The notes under the pieces are model-generated. The model worked only from the letters and a program-made list of their open reading frames with translations, searched no databases and was not told the origin of the DNA. Source: DATKRB01 sp036501425 (GTDB taxonomy: Bacteria; Actinomycetota; Acidimicrobiia; Acidimicrobiales; RAAP-2). Taken from it: a stretch of 64,000 nucleotides of DNA. The translations under genes were made by a program, and so were the position numbers. This document shows positions 25,095 to 34,425 of this stretch, piece after piece (the stretch's first letter is position 1; each line of letters begins with the position of its first letter). The stretch covers positions 9,297 to 73,296 of the forward strand of contig DASYAI010000009.1 of the NCBI GenBank assembly GCA_036501425.1. The letters are read 5' to 3'.

Positions 25095-26821
25095 GCCGCG
25101 TCCTCGGCGGTGGACTGGGATGCCACGATCTCGGCGTAGGTGGTGCAGCGGTCGAGGAGCTGCTCGTGGGTGCCGAGACCGACTTCGTGCCCGTCCTCGA
25201 GCACGAGGATCTGGTCGGCACCGATGATGGTCGAGACCCGCTGGGCCACGATGAGCACGGTGGCACCGGCGGTGTAGGGGCCGAGAGCTGCTCGCACCCG
25301 GGCGTCGGTGGCCAGGTCGAGAGCGGAGAACGAGTCGTCGAAGATGTAGACGTCGGGCCGCCGGGCGAGGGCCCGGGCGATGCTGAGCCGTTGGCGCTGG
25401 CCGCCCGACACGTTGGACCCGCCCTGGGCGATCCACGCGTCGAGCCCGCCCATGGCCGTCACGAAGCGGGCCGCATCGGCCACCTCCAGCGCGCCCCACA
25501 GGTCGTCGTCGGTCGCGTCGGGCTTGCCGTAGCGGAGGTTGGATGCCACCGTGCCGGTGAAGAGGTACGGCTTCTGGGGCACGAGGCCGATGCGGTGCCA
25601 CAGGATGTCGGGATCGAGCTCTCGCACGTCGACCCCGCCGACGAGCACCCTCCCCCCGGTGGGGTCGACGAGCCGGGCGACCAGGTTGACGAGCGTGCTC
25701 TTGCCCGAGCCGGTACTGCCGACCACCGCAGTGGTCTGGCCGGGGAGGGCCTGGAAGGAGATGTCCTCGAGCACCGGCGCCACCGCGCCCGGATAGCCGA
25801 ACGTGACGCCCTGGAACTCGAGGGTGCCGGGGCTCCGCTGGGCGGTGATCGGGTGCACCGGGGGGACGACCGAGGACTCGGTGTCGAGCACTTCTTGGAT
25901 GCGCTCGCCGCTCACCGCGGCGCGCGGGGCCATGACGCCCACGAAGGTGGCCATCATGACCGCCATCAGGATCAGGGTGAAGTAGGTCAGGAACGCCACG
26001 AGCGATCCGAGCGTCATCTGGCCGTGGGCGATGCGGTTGGCGCCGAACCAGACGACGGCCGAGTTGGCGCAGTTGATCACCAGCATCACGATGGGGAACA
26101 TGAGAGCCATCAGCCGGCCCGCCACGAGCGATGTCCGGGTCAGCTGGGCGTTGACCCCTTCGAAGCGCTCCACCTCCTCGCGCTCGCGCACGAAGGCCCG
26201 GACGACCCGGATGCCGGTGATCTGCTCGCGCAGGACCCGGTTGACGTTGTCGAGGCGCTCCTGCATCAGGCGGAACTGGGGCACCATCAGGGCGATGATG
26301 ATGCCGAGCACCACGGCGAGGATGGGCATGCTGAACCCGAGCAGCCACGACAGGCCGGCGTCCTGGCGCAGCGCCATGATCACCCCTCCGACGATGGTCA
26401 CCGGAGCAGCCAGCACCATGGTGCAGGACATGACGACCAGCATCTGCACCTGTTGGACGTCGTTGGTCACACGGGTGATCAACGAGGGCGCTCCCAGTTG
26501 GTTCACCTCGCGCGCCGAGAGCTGGATCGAGCGGTGGAACAGGGCGCTGCGCACGTCGCGCCCGAAGCTCATGGCCACCCTCGAGCCCAGGTAGACCGCG
26601 GCGACGGCGAAGACCGCCTGCACCACGGCCACGCCGAGCATCGTGCCGCCCAGGTGCCAGATGACCGAGGTCTTGCCGGTGAGCACGCCCTGGTTGATGA
26701 TCCGGGCGTTGAGGTCGGGCAGGTAGAGGTTCAAGATGGCCTGCACCCCTTGCAGCGCCACCAGGAGGATCAGCTGCGCCCGGTAGCGGCGCAGGTAGGT
26801 GCGCAGCAGGTGGATCAGCAT
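25091..26821 (-). CDS. ABC exporter half-transporter (TMD-NBD), subunit 1
   Basis: 576 residues. The membrane domain starts at once (LLRTYLRRYRAQLILLVALQG); the nucleotide-binding domain has GSTGSGKSTLVNLVARL (Walker A), NVSGGQRQRLSIARAL (signature) and DVYIFDDSFSALDLATDA. In Walker B the residue after the Asp pair is Ser (FDDSFSALD) where the catalytic Glu is expected, the normal mark of the degenerate site of a heterodimeric exporter such as TM287/288 or BmrCD. Overlaps the tetR gene end upstream and subunit 2 downstream. Confidence 0.93.
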   Translation of the reverse strand: MLIHLLRTYLRRYRAQLILLVALQGVQAILNLYLPDLNARIINQGVLTGKTSVIWHLGGTMLGVAVVQAVFAVAAVYLGSRVAMSFGRDVRSALFHRSIQLSAREVNQLGAPSLITRVTNDVQQVQMLVVMSCTMVLAAPVTIVGGVIMALRQDAGLSWLLGFSMPILAVVLGIIIALMVPQFRLMQERLDNVNRVLREQITGIRVVRAFVREREEVERFEGVNAQLTRTSLVAGRLMALMFPIVMLVINCANSAVVWFGANRIAHGQMTLGSLVAFLTYFTLILMAVMMATFVGVMAPRAAVSGERIQEVLDTESSVVPPVHPITAQRSPGTLEFQGVTFGYPGAVAPVLEDISFQALPGQTTAVVGSTGSGKSTLVNLVARLVDPTGGRVLVGGVDVRELDPDILWHRIGLVPQKPYLFTGTVASNLRYGKPDATDDDLWGALEVADAARFVTAMGGLDAWIAQGGSNVSGGQRQRLSIARALARRPDVYIFDDSFSALDLATDARVRAALGPYTAGATVLIVAQRVSTIIGADQILVLEDGHEVGLGTHEQLLDRCTTYAEIVASQSTAEDAA

Positions 26822-27459
26822 GGTGAGCTGCGGTGGCGACCCGTGGCCCGCGCCTCGGGCCGGCACCGGATGCCGTCGAGGAGCAACGAGACGATCTGGG
26901 GCGCGTCCATGGGCTCGTCGCCGAAGAGCACCGGATGGCTGAAGGCCAGGGTGAGCGCCGGCAGCAGGCGCGCCGCGCGCTCGGGATCGAAGCGCAGGGC
27001 GTGCGCCCACGGCGTGAACAAGGTGACCAGGGCCTCCATGTGGGGCAGTGGGCGCTGGCGGCCGGCGAAGACGGCCGGTCCCCCGATCGCCGAGACCAGC
27101 CGGCCGATGTCGGCCATGCGGCGCTGGATGATCTCCACCGCCACCACCAGCTGGTCCTCCAAGGGAAGGCTCGGATCGATCCCGCCCAGGGCCCGCTCGG
27201 CCGGCGCCGGGTCCAGCGCCAGGTCGACCGCGGCGGCGATGACCGCGTCCTTGTCGGGAAAGGCCCGGAAGATCGTCCCCTCGGCCACCCCGGCGGCCTC
27301 GGCGATCTGGCGGGAGGTCACCGCGGTGCCGTGCTCGAGCAGGAGCCCCAGGGCCGCCGTGGCGATGGCCGCCCGGCGTTGCTCGGGTGGCAGGGCCCGC
27401 GCCCGGGCTCCGGCAAGGCTGCGCCCGCCTGGCCGGGTGGTGGGGGCCGGGGCGCTCAC
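26815..27459 (-). CDS. TetR family regulator of the ABC exporter operon
   Basis: 214 residues. Helix-turn-helix: RAAIATAALGLLLEHGTAVTSRQIAEAAGVAEGTIFRAFPDKDAVIAAA. The rest is a helical ligand domain. It is the first gene of the tetR-ABC-ABC operon: its end overlaps subunit 1 by 7 nt, so it controls its own operon. The GTG start at 27459 follows GGAG within a tiny ATGGAGCCGTGA sequence. An inverted repeat (27475-27490) lies 16 nt upstream. Confidence 0.92.
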   Translation of the reverse strand: MSAPAPTTRPGGRSLAGARARALPPEQRRAAIATAALGLLLEHGTAVTSRQIAEAAGVAEGTIFRAFPDKDAVIAAAVDLALDPAPAERALGGIDPSLPLEDQLVVAVEIIQRRMADIGRLVSAIGGPAVFAGRQRPLPHMEALVTLFTPWAHALRFDPERAARLLPALTLAFSHPVLFGDEPMDAPQIVSLLLDGIRCRPEARATGRHRSSPC

Positions 27460-27474
27460 GGCTCCATGGTAACT

Positions 27475-27490
27475 GAGTGACCATTCACTC
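27475..27490. promoter_or_regulatory. TetR operator candidate
   Basis: GAGTGACCATTCACTC is an inverted repeat with perfect 6-bp arms around CCAT, the usual form of TetR-family operators. It overlaps the last codons and stop of the upstream kinase gene (27485 on the minus strand) and ends just before the tetR start, so it would block a promoter embedded in the kinase 3' end. Confidence 0.6.
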
Positions 27491-28309
27491 CGTTTCGGGG
27501 GCGCTGAACGACACCTCGGTCACCCGATGGCCGCGGTCGAAGACCACCACCGCGTCGGCGAGTGCCCGGGTCGGCACGATGTGCTCTCGCAGGTTGGGCT
27601 CGTTGATCCGCCGCCACGCACCCGCCACCAGCTGTCGGAGGGCGCTCGGCTCCAGGCGCAGGTACGGGTGGGCGTCGTGGCGCAGCGGGCCAGTGGTGGC
27701 CGCGGCCAGGTCCGTGGCGCGCTCGATGCTCCACTGCCGGAGGGCATCGGCCTCGGCATCCAGGTAGAGCGCGTAGTGGACGAAGTCCCGCACGCTCGGC
27801 TCGGGGCCCGGCCCCACCGGACCCGGTGGCGGCGCCAGCAGGTGGAGGCCCTCGAGGACCACGACGTCGCATGGGTCGACGATCTGGACCTCGTCCACCA
27901 CGTCGTAGCGCAGGTGCGAGTAGCGGGGTACCGCCAACCCGCTCTGCCCGGAGCCGAGCGCGGTGAGGAAGCCCACCAGGCTCCGGTGGTCGTAGGAGTC
28001 GGGGAACCCCTTGCGCTCGAGGAGCCCCCGTGCCTCGAGCTCGGCGTTGGGGAGCAGGAAGCCGTCGGTGCACACCACCTCGACCTGCGGGCGGCAGTCC
28101 GCTGCCGCCAGGAGTCGGGCGAGGCGGCGAGCCATGGTGGACTTGCCCGCCCCGACCCCGCCGGTGATCCCGAGGACGAAGGGTCCGTCTCGCGCCGATC
28201 GGCTCGCCATCCGGCCCCGGACCAGCGGCTCGAGGGCGTCGAGGACCGGGCGGACGGACGCCACGAACGGGCCATCGGGGGAGTCCGCCGGCTCGATGGT
28301 GCGGGTCAC
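27485..28309 (-). CDS. type I pantothenate kinase family protein
   Basis: 274 residues, P-loop kinase of the uridine-kinase/PanK fold. VLGITGGVGAGKSTMARRLARLL is Walker A, VEVVCTDGFLLPNAELE has the DGF motif of CoaA, RKGFPDSYDH and VPRYSHLRYDVV follow as in CoaA, and DVVVLEGLHLL is the Walker B strand. It would phosphorylate pantothenate, the first step of CoA synthesis. It is somewhat shorter than the roughly 310 residues of typical CoaA, so I do not give a symbol. GTG 28309 has AGAGG about five bases upstream; GTG 28315 is possible. Confidence 0.82.
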   Translation of the reverse strand: MTRTIEPADSPDGPFVASVRPVLDALEPLVRGRMASRSARDGPFVLGITGGVGAGKSTMARRLARLLAAADCRPQVEVVCTDGFLLPNAELEARGLLERKGFPDSYDHRSLVGFLTALGSGQSGLAVPRYSHLRYDVVDEVQIVDPCDVVVLEGLHLLAPPPGPVGPGPEPSVRDFVHYALYLDAEADALRQWSIERATDLAAATTGPLRHDAHPYLRLEPSALRQLVAGAWRRINEPNLREHIVPTRALADAVVVFDRGHRVTEVSFSAPETE

Positions 28310-28439
28310 GGCCACCTCTTCTGGTTTCCGGACGCCGGACGCCGTCGCCCACCCTCGACGCCCCGGCACCGGGCCATCATCGGAGCCGGGCCCCCGCCCG
28401 TCAATCCCGACCGGCCGGGATCCCCGACCCGAGCGATCG

Positions 28440-28445
28440 TAAGAT
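28440..28445 (+). promoter_or_regulatory. -10 hexamer candidate for the DUF2277 gene (leaderless)
   Basis: TAAGAT ends 6 nt before ATG 28452, with no ribosome-binding site between. Confidence 0.45.
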
Positions 28446-28637
28446 CGCGCCATGTGCCGCAACATCACGACCCTGCGAGGGCTCGAGCCGGCTGCCACAC
28501 CCGACGAGGTCGAGGCGGCCGCCCGCCAATTCGTCCGCAAGGTGAGCGGGGTCCAGGCGCGTTCGGCTCGTACCGATGCGGCGGTGGAGCGGGCCGTGGC
28601 GGCGATCGCCGAGGCCACCACGGAGCTGCTGGGGGAC

Positions 28638-30110
<1,473 letters not shown>

Positions 30111-30198
30111 GGTGACGGTCGAGGCTAGTTCGCCCCGGCGGCACGTAAGCGAGCGCCGCGCAGAACGGCGGGCCGCCGGGGTCTGGGCCCGGCCAGGC

Positions 30199-30780
30199 TC
30201 AGGGCTCGGACCCGGGGGCGAACCGCTCGGTCCGCCCAGCCACCAAAGAGCCCGTGGCGGACCGTCGGTAGAAGGTCATGGAGGTCAGCGCCGGGGAGTA
30301 CACGTGGACGCTGGTCGCCGGGTCGGGGCCCTCGTTGACCACGTCGTGCACCCGGTCCGCTTCGAAGGCGACGTGGCGTCCGGCATGCAGCACGTTGGTG
30401 ACCTGGATCGTCCGATCCGTCGGTGTCCGCCCTACCGACGTCTCGACCAGGGTGCCCGAAGCGACGACGATGGCGCCCGACGCGCCGCCGTGGTCGTGGA
30501 GCTCGAGCAGGCCCTCGGCCGGCCAGCCGATCACGAACGCCTCGAAGTGCGCCGTCGCGGCGACGAGGCTCCATCGCCGTTCGGCGGGGTTGGCCAGGCC
30601 GGGCCAGCGGCGCGCCAGGCCGGCGAAGCCGTGGGCGATGGCGAGCAGCTCGACCGGCGAGAGGCGGTGGCGGTCGGAGAAATGCAGCTCGGAGCCGGCG
30701 GGGTGGGCCGATCGGCCCCGTACCGCCCCGCTGGGCAGCTCGCTGAGCGGTCGGCTCGCGAGGGTACCGGGGATGGTCAT
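30199..30780 (-). CDS. cysteine dioxygenase family protein
   Basis: 193 residues, cupin fold of the bacterial cysteine dioxygenase family. LLELHDHGGASGAIVVASGTLVE carries the first two iron-binding His residues, FEADRVHDVVNEGPDPATSVHVYSPALTSMTFY the third His and the conserved SVHVYSPPL-like end. It would oxidise L-cysteine (or a related thiol) to the sulfinate with Fe(II) and O2. It lies 50 nt downstream of the sensor kinase gene and may have its own promoter (30808-30834). Confidence 0.88.
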   Translation of the reverse strand: MTIPGTLASRPLSELPSGAVRGRSAHPAGSELHFSDRHRLSPVELLAIAHGFAGLARRWPGLANPAERRWSLVAATAHFEAFVIGWPAEGLLELHDHGGASGAIVVASGTLVETSVGRTPTDRTIQVTNVLHAGRHVAFEADRVHDVVNEGPDPATSVHVYSPALTSMTFYRRSATGSLVAGRTERFAPGSEP

Positions 30781-30807
30781 CTCCGCCGGGCCCGGGTCAC
30801 GTCATCC

Positions 30808-30834
30808 AGTATATCGACAAATCCGACGAGTCAA
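30808..30834 (-). promoter_or_regulatory. candidate promoter for the cysteine dioxygenase gene
   Basis: On the minus strand TTGACT (30829-30834) and TATACT (30808-30813) match -35 and -10 consensus well, but the spacer is only 15 nt. The -35 overlaps the stop of the upstream kinase gene. The stretch is AT-rich compared with its surroundings. Confidence 0.4.
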
Positions 30835-32591
30835 GTCAGCTTTGTCGCCTCGCTGCCCGGCGGCGCCGTATTGGCCCCTACGTCGCCCATCGAAGGAGCC
30901 GGGTCGCCGTTGCCGGGACCGATCGGGCCGTCACGGTCCTCGGGGGTCCGGTTGGTGGTCGGGGTGGAGCGGTCGACGTCGCCGTCGAGGCCCTGGTCGG
31001 GGTCGGCCCCGAGCTCGGGGTCACCGGTCGTGGGGAGCGGAAGCCGTACCCAGAAGCGGGCGCCCCCGCCGTCGTTGGCTTCGACGCCCACCGAACCGCC
31101 GTGGGCGCGGGTGATGGCGGCCACGATCGCCAGCCCGAGCCCGGCACCGCCGGTCGCCCGGGTCCTCGAGCGGTCCGAGCGGTGGAACGGCTCGAAGACT
31201 CGCTCGGTGTCACCGGGGGGCACCCCGGGTCCGTGATCGGCCACCTCGACCAGCGCCTCGCCGTCCCGTCCCACCCGAACCTCCACCGGCGAGCCGGCGG
31301 GCGAGAAGCGAACGGCGTTGGCGAGGAGGTTGTCCATCACCTGACGGATCCGGTCGGGATCGGCGTCGATCGGCAGCTCGCGAGGCGCGTCGAGGGCGAC
31401 GCGGTGCTCGGGCGCTGCCGCTCGCGCGGCGGCCATCGACCTCTCGACCAACGCCACCAGGTCGACCCGCTCGACGTGCAGGGGACGCTCGTGGTCGAGG
31501 CGGGCCAGCAGGAGCAGGTCGTCGACGAGGAGGCCCATCCGCTCGGCCTCCTCGCGGATGTGGCGCATCGAGAGCTCGAGATCGGCCGGATGCTGGCGAG
31601 CCCCGAGCTCGAAGATCTCGGCGTAGCCCCGGATCGACGTGAGCGGGGTGCGCAGCTCGTGGGATGCGTCGGCCAGGAACCGTCGGAGACGATCCTCGGA
31701 CGCCGTGCGATCGGCGAAGGCAGACTCGATCTCGCCCAGCATGGTGTTGAGCGCCACGCCCAGCCGCCCGACCTCGGTGCGGTCGTCGGCCGGAGCGACT
31801 CTGCGTCCCAGGTCGCCGCCGGCGATGGCGGCGGCGGTGCCCGCCATGTCCTCGAGCGGACGCAGCCCCCGCCGCACCACCCACCAGGCCAGGAGTCCCA
31901 GCCCGGCCAGCGCGAGGAGGCTGACCAGCGCCTCGACCAGCAGCAGGCGGCCGAGGGTCTGGCTGACATCGGTCAGGGGGATGGCGACCACGGCGCTGAG
32001 CGAGCCGAAGGGGATCTTTCGGACGAGCACCCGGTAGGTGACGCCGCCCCCCTGCGAGCTCTGGGCGCTGAAAAGCGCGCCGCCACCGGAGCTGTCGCTG
32101 GGAAGGGGGTGGGGGAGGCGGGGCGCCGGTGGGGGCTTGCTGCCGTAGACCGACTGCAAGGCGGTGCCGTACTGCTTACCGGAGCGCTCCACCAGCTCGC
32201 CGAAGGTCCCCGTCGGGGCGAGGTCCGAGAGCCGCCGTGCCGACTTGGAACCGGGGACTGGCACGAACGTGCCGGTGCCGGTGCTGCCCGTGCCCGTGGT
32301 GCCCGTGCCGGTGCCGGTGCTGCCCGTGCCCCCCGTCGGGGTCGTGGTCGGCGTCGTGGCCGGCACGAACGTGCCCCGTCCGGCCGGCGCCCGGTGAGCT
32401 CCGCCGGCAGGGCTGAGGCCGTTGGTGAACTCGAGGTTGCGGGCGACGACGAGCGACGCGACTTGCAGCTGGGGGTCGATTCGCGCGACCAGGAACGAGC
32501 GCAGCTGGGTGTAGGTCACCGCGTCAGCGGTCACCAGGCCCACGGTGAGCAAGCCGACCAGGGCGAGCAGCAGCTTGGCGCGCAGCGGCAC
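30831..32591 (-). CDS. sensor histidine kinase (HAMP-HisKA-HATPase)
   Basis: 586 residues. Membrane helix near residues 7-28, an extracytoplasmic sensor of about 190 residues, a second helix near 215-240 (LLLVEALVSLLALAGLGLLAWWVV), HAMP, then the HisKA box ASHELRTPLTSIRGYAE with the phospho-accepting His at about 320. HATPase motifs follow: DNLLANAVRFSP (N box), VADHGPGVPP (G1) and GGAGLGLAIV (G2). The sensor holds a Gly/Thr repeat (period TGTGT with Ser), and the C-terminal tail of about 65 residues is Pro/Asp-rich. It is the partner of the response regulator 3 nt upstream. Confidence 0.93.
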   Translation of the reverse strand: MPLRAKLLLALVGLLTVGLVTADAVTYTQLRSFLVARIDPQLQVASLVVARNLEFTNGLSPAGGAHRAPAGRGTFVPATTPTTTPTGGTGSTGTGTGTTGTGSTGTGTFVPVPGSKSARRLSDLAPTGTFGELVERSGKQYGTALQSVYGSKPPPAPRLPHPLPSDSSGGGALFSAQSSQGGGVTYRVLVRKIPFGSLSAVVAIPLTDVSQTLGRLLLVEALVSLLALAGLGLLAWWVVRRGLRPLEDMAGTAAAIAGGDLGRRVAPADDRTEVGRLGVALNTMLGEIESAFADRTASEDRLRRFLADASHELRTPLTSIRGYAEIFELGARQHPADLELSMRHIREEAERMGLLVDDLLLLARLDHERPLHVERVDLVALVERSMAAARAAAPEHRVALDAPRELPIDADPDRIRQVMDNLLANAVRFSPAGSPVEVRVGRDGEALVEVADHGPGVPPGDTERVFEPFHRSDRSRTRATGGAGLGLAIVAAITRAHGGSVGVEANDGGGARFWVRLPLPTTGDPELGADPDQGLDGDVDRSTPTTNRTPEDRDGPIGPGNGDPAPSMGDVGANTAPPGSEATKLT

Positions 32592-32594
32592 CGT

Positions 32595-33287
32595 TCAGCC
32601 TTCCGGGTCGCGCAGCCGGTACCCGAACCCCCTGACCGTCTGGATCACCCGCGGCCCGTGTGCTTCCAACTTGCGTCGCAGGGAGCTGATGTAGATCTCG
32701 ACCACGTTTTCGGTCCCGCCGAAGTCGTGCTGCCACACGTGGAGGAGGATCTGACCCTTCGAGACCACCCGGTGCGCGTTGAGCAAGAGGTAGTGGAGGA
32801 GCTTGAACTCGGTCGGGGTGAGGCTGATCTCGTGCTGCGCCCGGTGCACCATGTGGCGGTCCTCGTCCATCGCCACGTCAGCGAACGTGAGAGGTTTGCT
32901 CGCCGGGGGCACCCGTCCGCCGCGGCGCAGGACGGCCCTGGTCCGCACGACCAGCTCTTCGACGCTGAACGGCTTGGTGATGTAGTCGTCGCCGCCCAGC
33001 GTGAAACCCCGCAGCTTGTCCTCGAGCTCTCCGCGCGCCGTGAGGAAGATGACCGGCACCCGCTGCCCCTCGTCGGGCAGGCGGCGCAGGACCTCGAAGC
33101 CGTCGAGGTCGGGCAGCATGACGTCCAGCACGATCACCTGGGGTCGGTAGTCGCCCACCACCTCGAGGGCCTCGATCCCCGAGTGAGCGGCCAGCACGTC
33201 GAGGCCCTCGTAGCGCAACGCCATGGCCACCAGATCGGTGATGCCCGGCTCGTCGTCCACCACCAGCACCCGGGCGGGCTCGGTCAT
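32595..33287 (-). CDS. OmpR/PhoB-family response regulator
   Basis: 230 residues. Receiver domain with VLVVDDEPG acidic pocket, VIVLDVMLPDLDG phospho-acceptor Asp, LTARGE and DDYITKPFS Lys; the C-terminal winged helix has ISLTPTEFKLLHYLLLNAHRVVSKGQILLHVW and VEIYISSLRRKLE with GFGYRL. It controls transcription after phosphorylation by the kinase encoded 3 nt downstream. A strong AAGGAGGT lies before the ATG. Confidence 0.95.
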   Translation of the reverse strand: MTEPARVLVVDDEPGITDLVAMALRYEGLDVLAAHSGIEALEVVGDYRPQVIVLDVMLPDLDGFEVLRRLPDEGQRVPVIFLTARGELEDKLRGFTLGGDDYITKPFSVEELVVRTRAVLRRGGRVPPASKPLTFADVAMDEDRHMVHRAQHEISLTPTEFKLLHYLLLNAHRVVSKGQILLHVWQHDFGGTENVVEIYISSLRRKLEAHGPRVIQTVRGFGYRLRDPEG

Positions 33288-33333
33288 CGGCGTACCTCCT
33301 TACGGAGATCATTCACCGCACGGGCCCGCAGCG

Positions 33334-33385
33334 GCGGTCGGGCCAGGTCCCACGCCGCTGCGGTCGGGCCAGCTGCCACGCCGCG
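33334..33385 (-). repeat. 26-bp tandem repeat downstream of the enoyl-CoA hydratase gene
   Basis: Two 26-bp units (33334-33359 and 33360-33385), each beginning GCGGTCGGGCCAG and ending CCACGCCGC with one further base, nearly identical, with a degenerate third copy to about 33410. They lie 30 nt after the hydratase stop and upstream of the response regulator. Confidence 0.8.
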
Positions 33386-33414
33386 ACGGTCGAGCGGCCC
33401 TCAGCTGCCGGGGC

Positions 33415-34293
33415 TCATTCGGAGCTGTTCGAGCGGGCTCGTGTCGCCGCGATCTCGGCTCGCTTGGCCGCGATCTGGCGCGGCGAGGCGCCGTAGCCCT
33501 CGTCGACGTTCTCCTTGCGCCAGGCCGCGACATCGCCGGCCCGTCCCACCAGCTCCATCACCTGAAGGTGGCTCTGGATGTGGACGCGCATGCCCATGCC
33601 CTCCCAAGCTCGCTTCACCCCGGCCTTGATCCCCATCAGCACCGAAAGCGGTGCCTGGGCGATCTGCTGCGCCATAACCTCCACCGTCTCGTCCAGCTGG
33701 TCCCGGGGCACCACCCGGTTGACCATCCCGAGGCGGTGCGCCTCGTTGGCTCCGAGCGTCTGGGAGAGGTAGAGGTACTCGTAGGCGTGGTGGAAGTTCA
33801 TCATCACCCACGGCTCGACCATCGTCTCGCCGCCGGGGAATCCGAGGCCCTGGGGCAGCGGCATCTGGAAGTACGCGTCCTCGGACGCGACAACCACGTC
33901 GTTCAGCAGCGCGAAGTACGTCCCCCCGCCGACGCAGTAACCGTGGACCGCCGCGATCGTCGGCTTCTGGAACTCCCAGAGATGCAGCACCGGCCACATG
34001 AAGAGCGATGCCTGCCCGGCCCAGGGGTGGCCGGCCTCCGCGGCGGCCGTGAACTCGGGGAAAGCAGGGCCACCGGGACCGCCGACGTCGTGCCCGGCGC
34101 AGAAGCCGTTGCCGTTGGCCTTCATGATGACGACCTTGATGGCGAAGTCCTCCTCGGCGTCACGAAGGCTCTGCTCGACGTCCCACACCATGGTCGAGTT
34201 CTGGGCGTTGGCCTTTTCGGGCCGGTTGAGGATGACTCGGGCGATCGGCCCGTCCTTCTCGTAGATGACCGACTCGAGCTCTCGTCGTTCCAT
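33415..34293 (-). CDS. enoyl-CoA hydratase/isomerase family protein
   Basis: 292 residues, crotonase fold. ILNRPEKANAQN starts the fold; FCAGHDVGGPG gives the first oxyanion-hole segment, and AAVHGYCVGGGTYFALLNDVVVA the second. The Glu/Asp acid-base positions are less clear (PLPQGLGFPGGETM), so hydratase or isomerase activity is not decided. The tail is long and rich in Arg/Glu/Ala. It resembles the hydratase at 49802 in its N-terminal wording (RNAQN/KANAQN) and length. Substrate unknown. Confidence 0.88.
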   Translation of the reverse strand: MERRELESVIYEKDGPIARVILNRPEKANAQNSTMVWDVEQSLRDAEEDFAIKVVIMKANGNGFCAGHDVGGPGGPAFPEFTAAAEAGHPWAGQASLFMWPVLHLWEFQKPTIAAVHGYCVGGGTYFALLNDVVVASEDAYFQMPLPQGLGFPGGETMVEPWVMMNFHHAYEYLYLSQTLGANEAHRLGMVNRVVPRDQLDETVEVMAQQIAQAPLSVLMGIKAGVKRAWEGMGMRVHIQSHLQVMELVGRAGDVAAWRKENVDEGYGASPRQIAAKRAEIAATRARSNSSE

Positions 34294-34340
34294 GGGAGTC
34301 CTTTCGCCTCGCAGGGCGCGGCAGCGCCAGCGCGAGGATG

Positions 34341-34415
34341 CTACCGGTGCACGGCGGGAGACGCCGGGCGAGACACCGGCGACCAGACGGCAGCGAGTCT
34401 GTCGTGCACCGGTAG
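34341..34415. repeat. 13-bp inverted repeat between the LLM and enoyl-CoA hydratase genes
   Basis: CTACCGGTGCACG (34341-34353) and CGTGCACCGGTAG (34403-34415) are a perfect 13-bp inverted pair separated by 49 nt. Each arm contains the GTGCAC palindrome. It lies just downstream of the LLM gene stop and upstream of the hydratase start. It may act as a terminator stem, as paired regulator sites, or both. Confidence 0.6.
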
Positions 34416-34425
34416 GAGGCCCGGC

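Noticed and set aside
25095..26348. A 1057-residue minus-strand open frame ending at 23175 could suggest a fused exporter.
   Set aside because: The part upstream of ATG 25094 is in another frame of the subunit-1 gene and has no exporter sequence. A real ATGA overlap sets the start at 25094.
31101..33629. An 842-residue plus-strand open frame across the two-component system.
   Set aside because: It is antisense to a kinase and regulator with complete motif sets. It is rich in Gly/Glu/His/Arg without any fold and lacks a ribosome-binding site.
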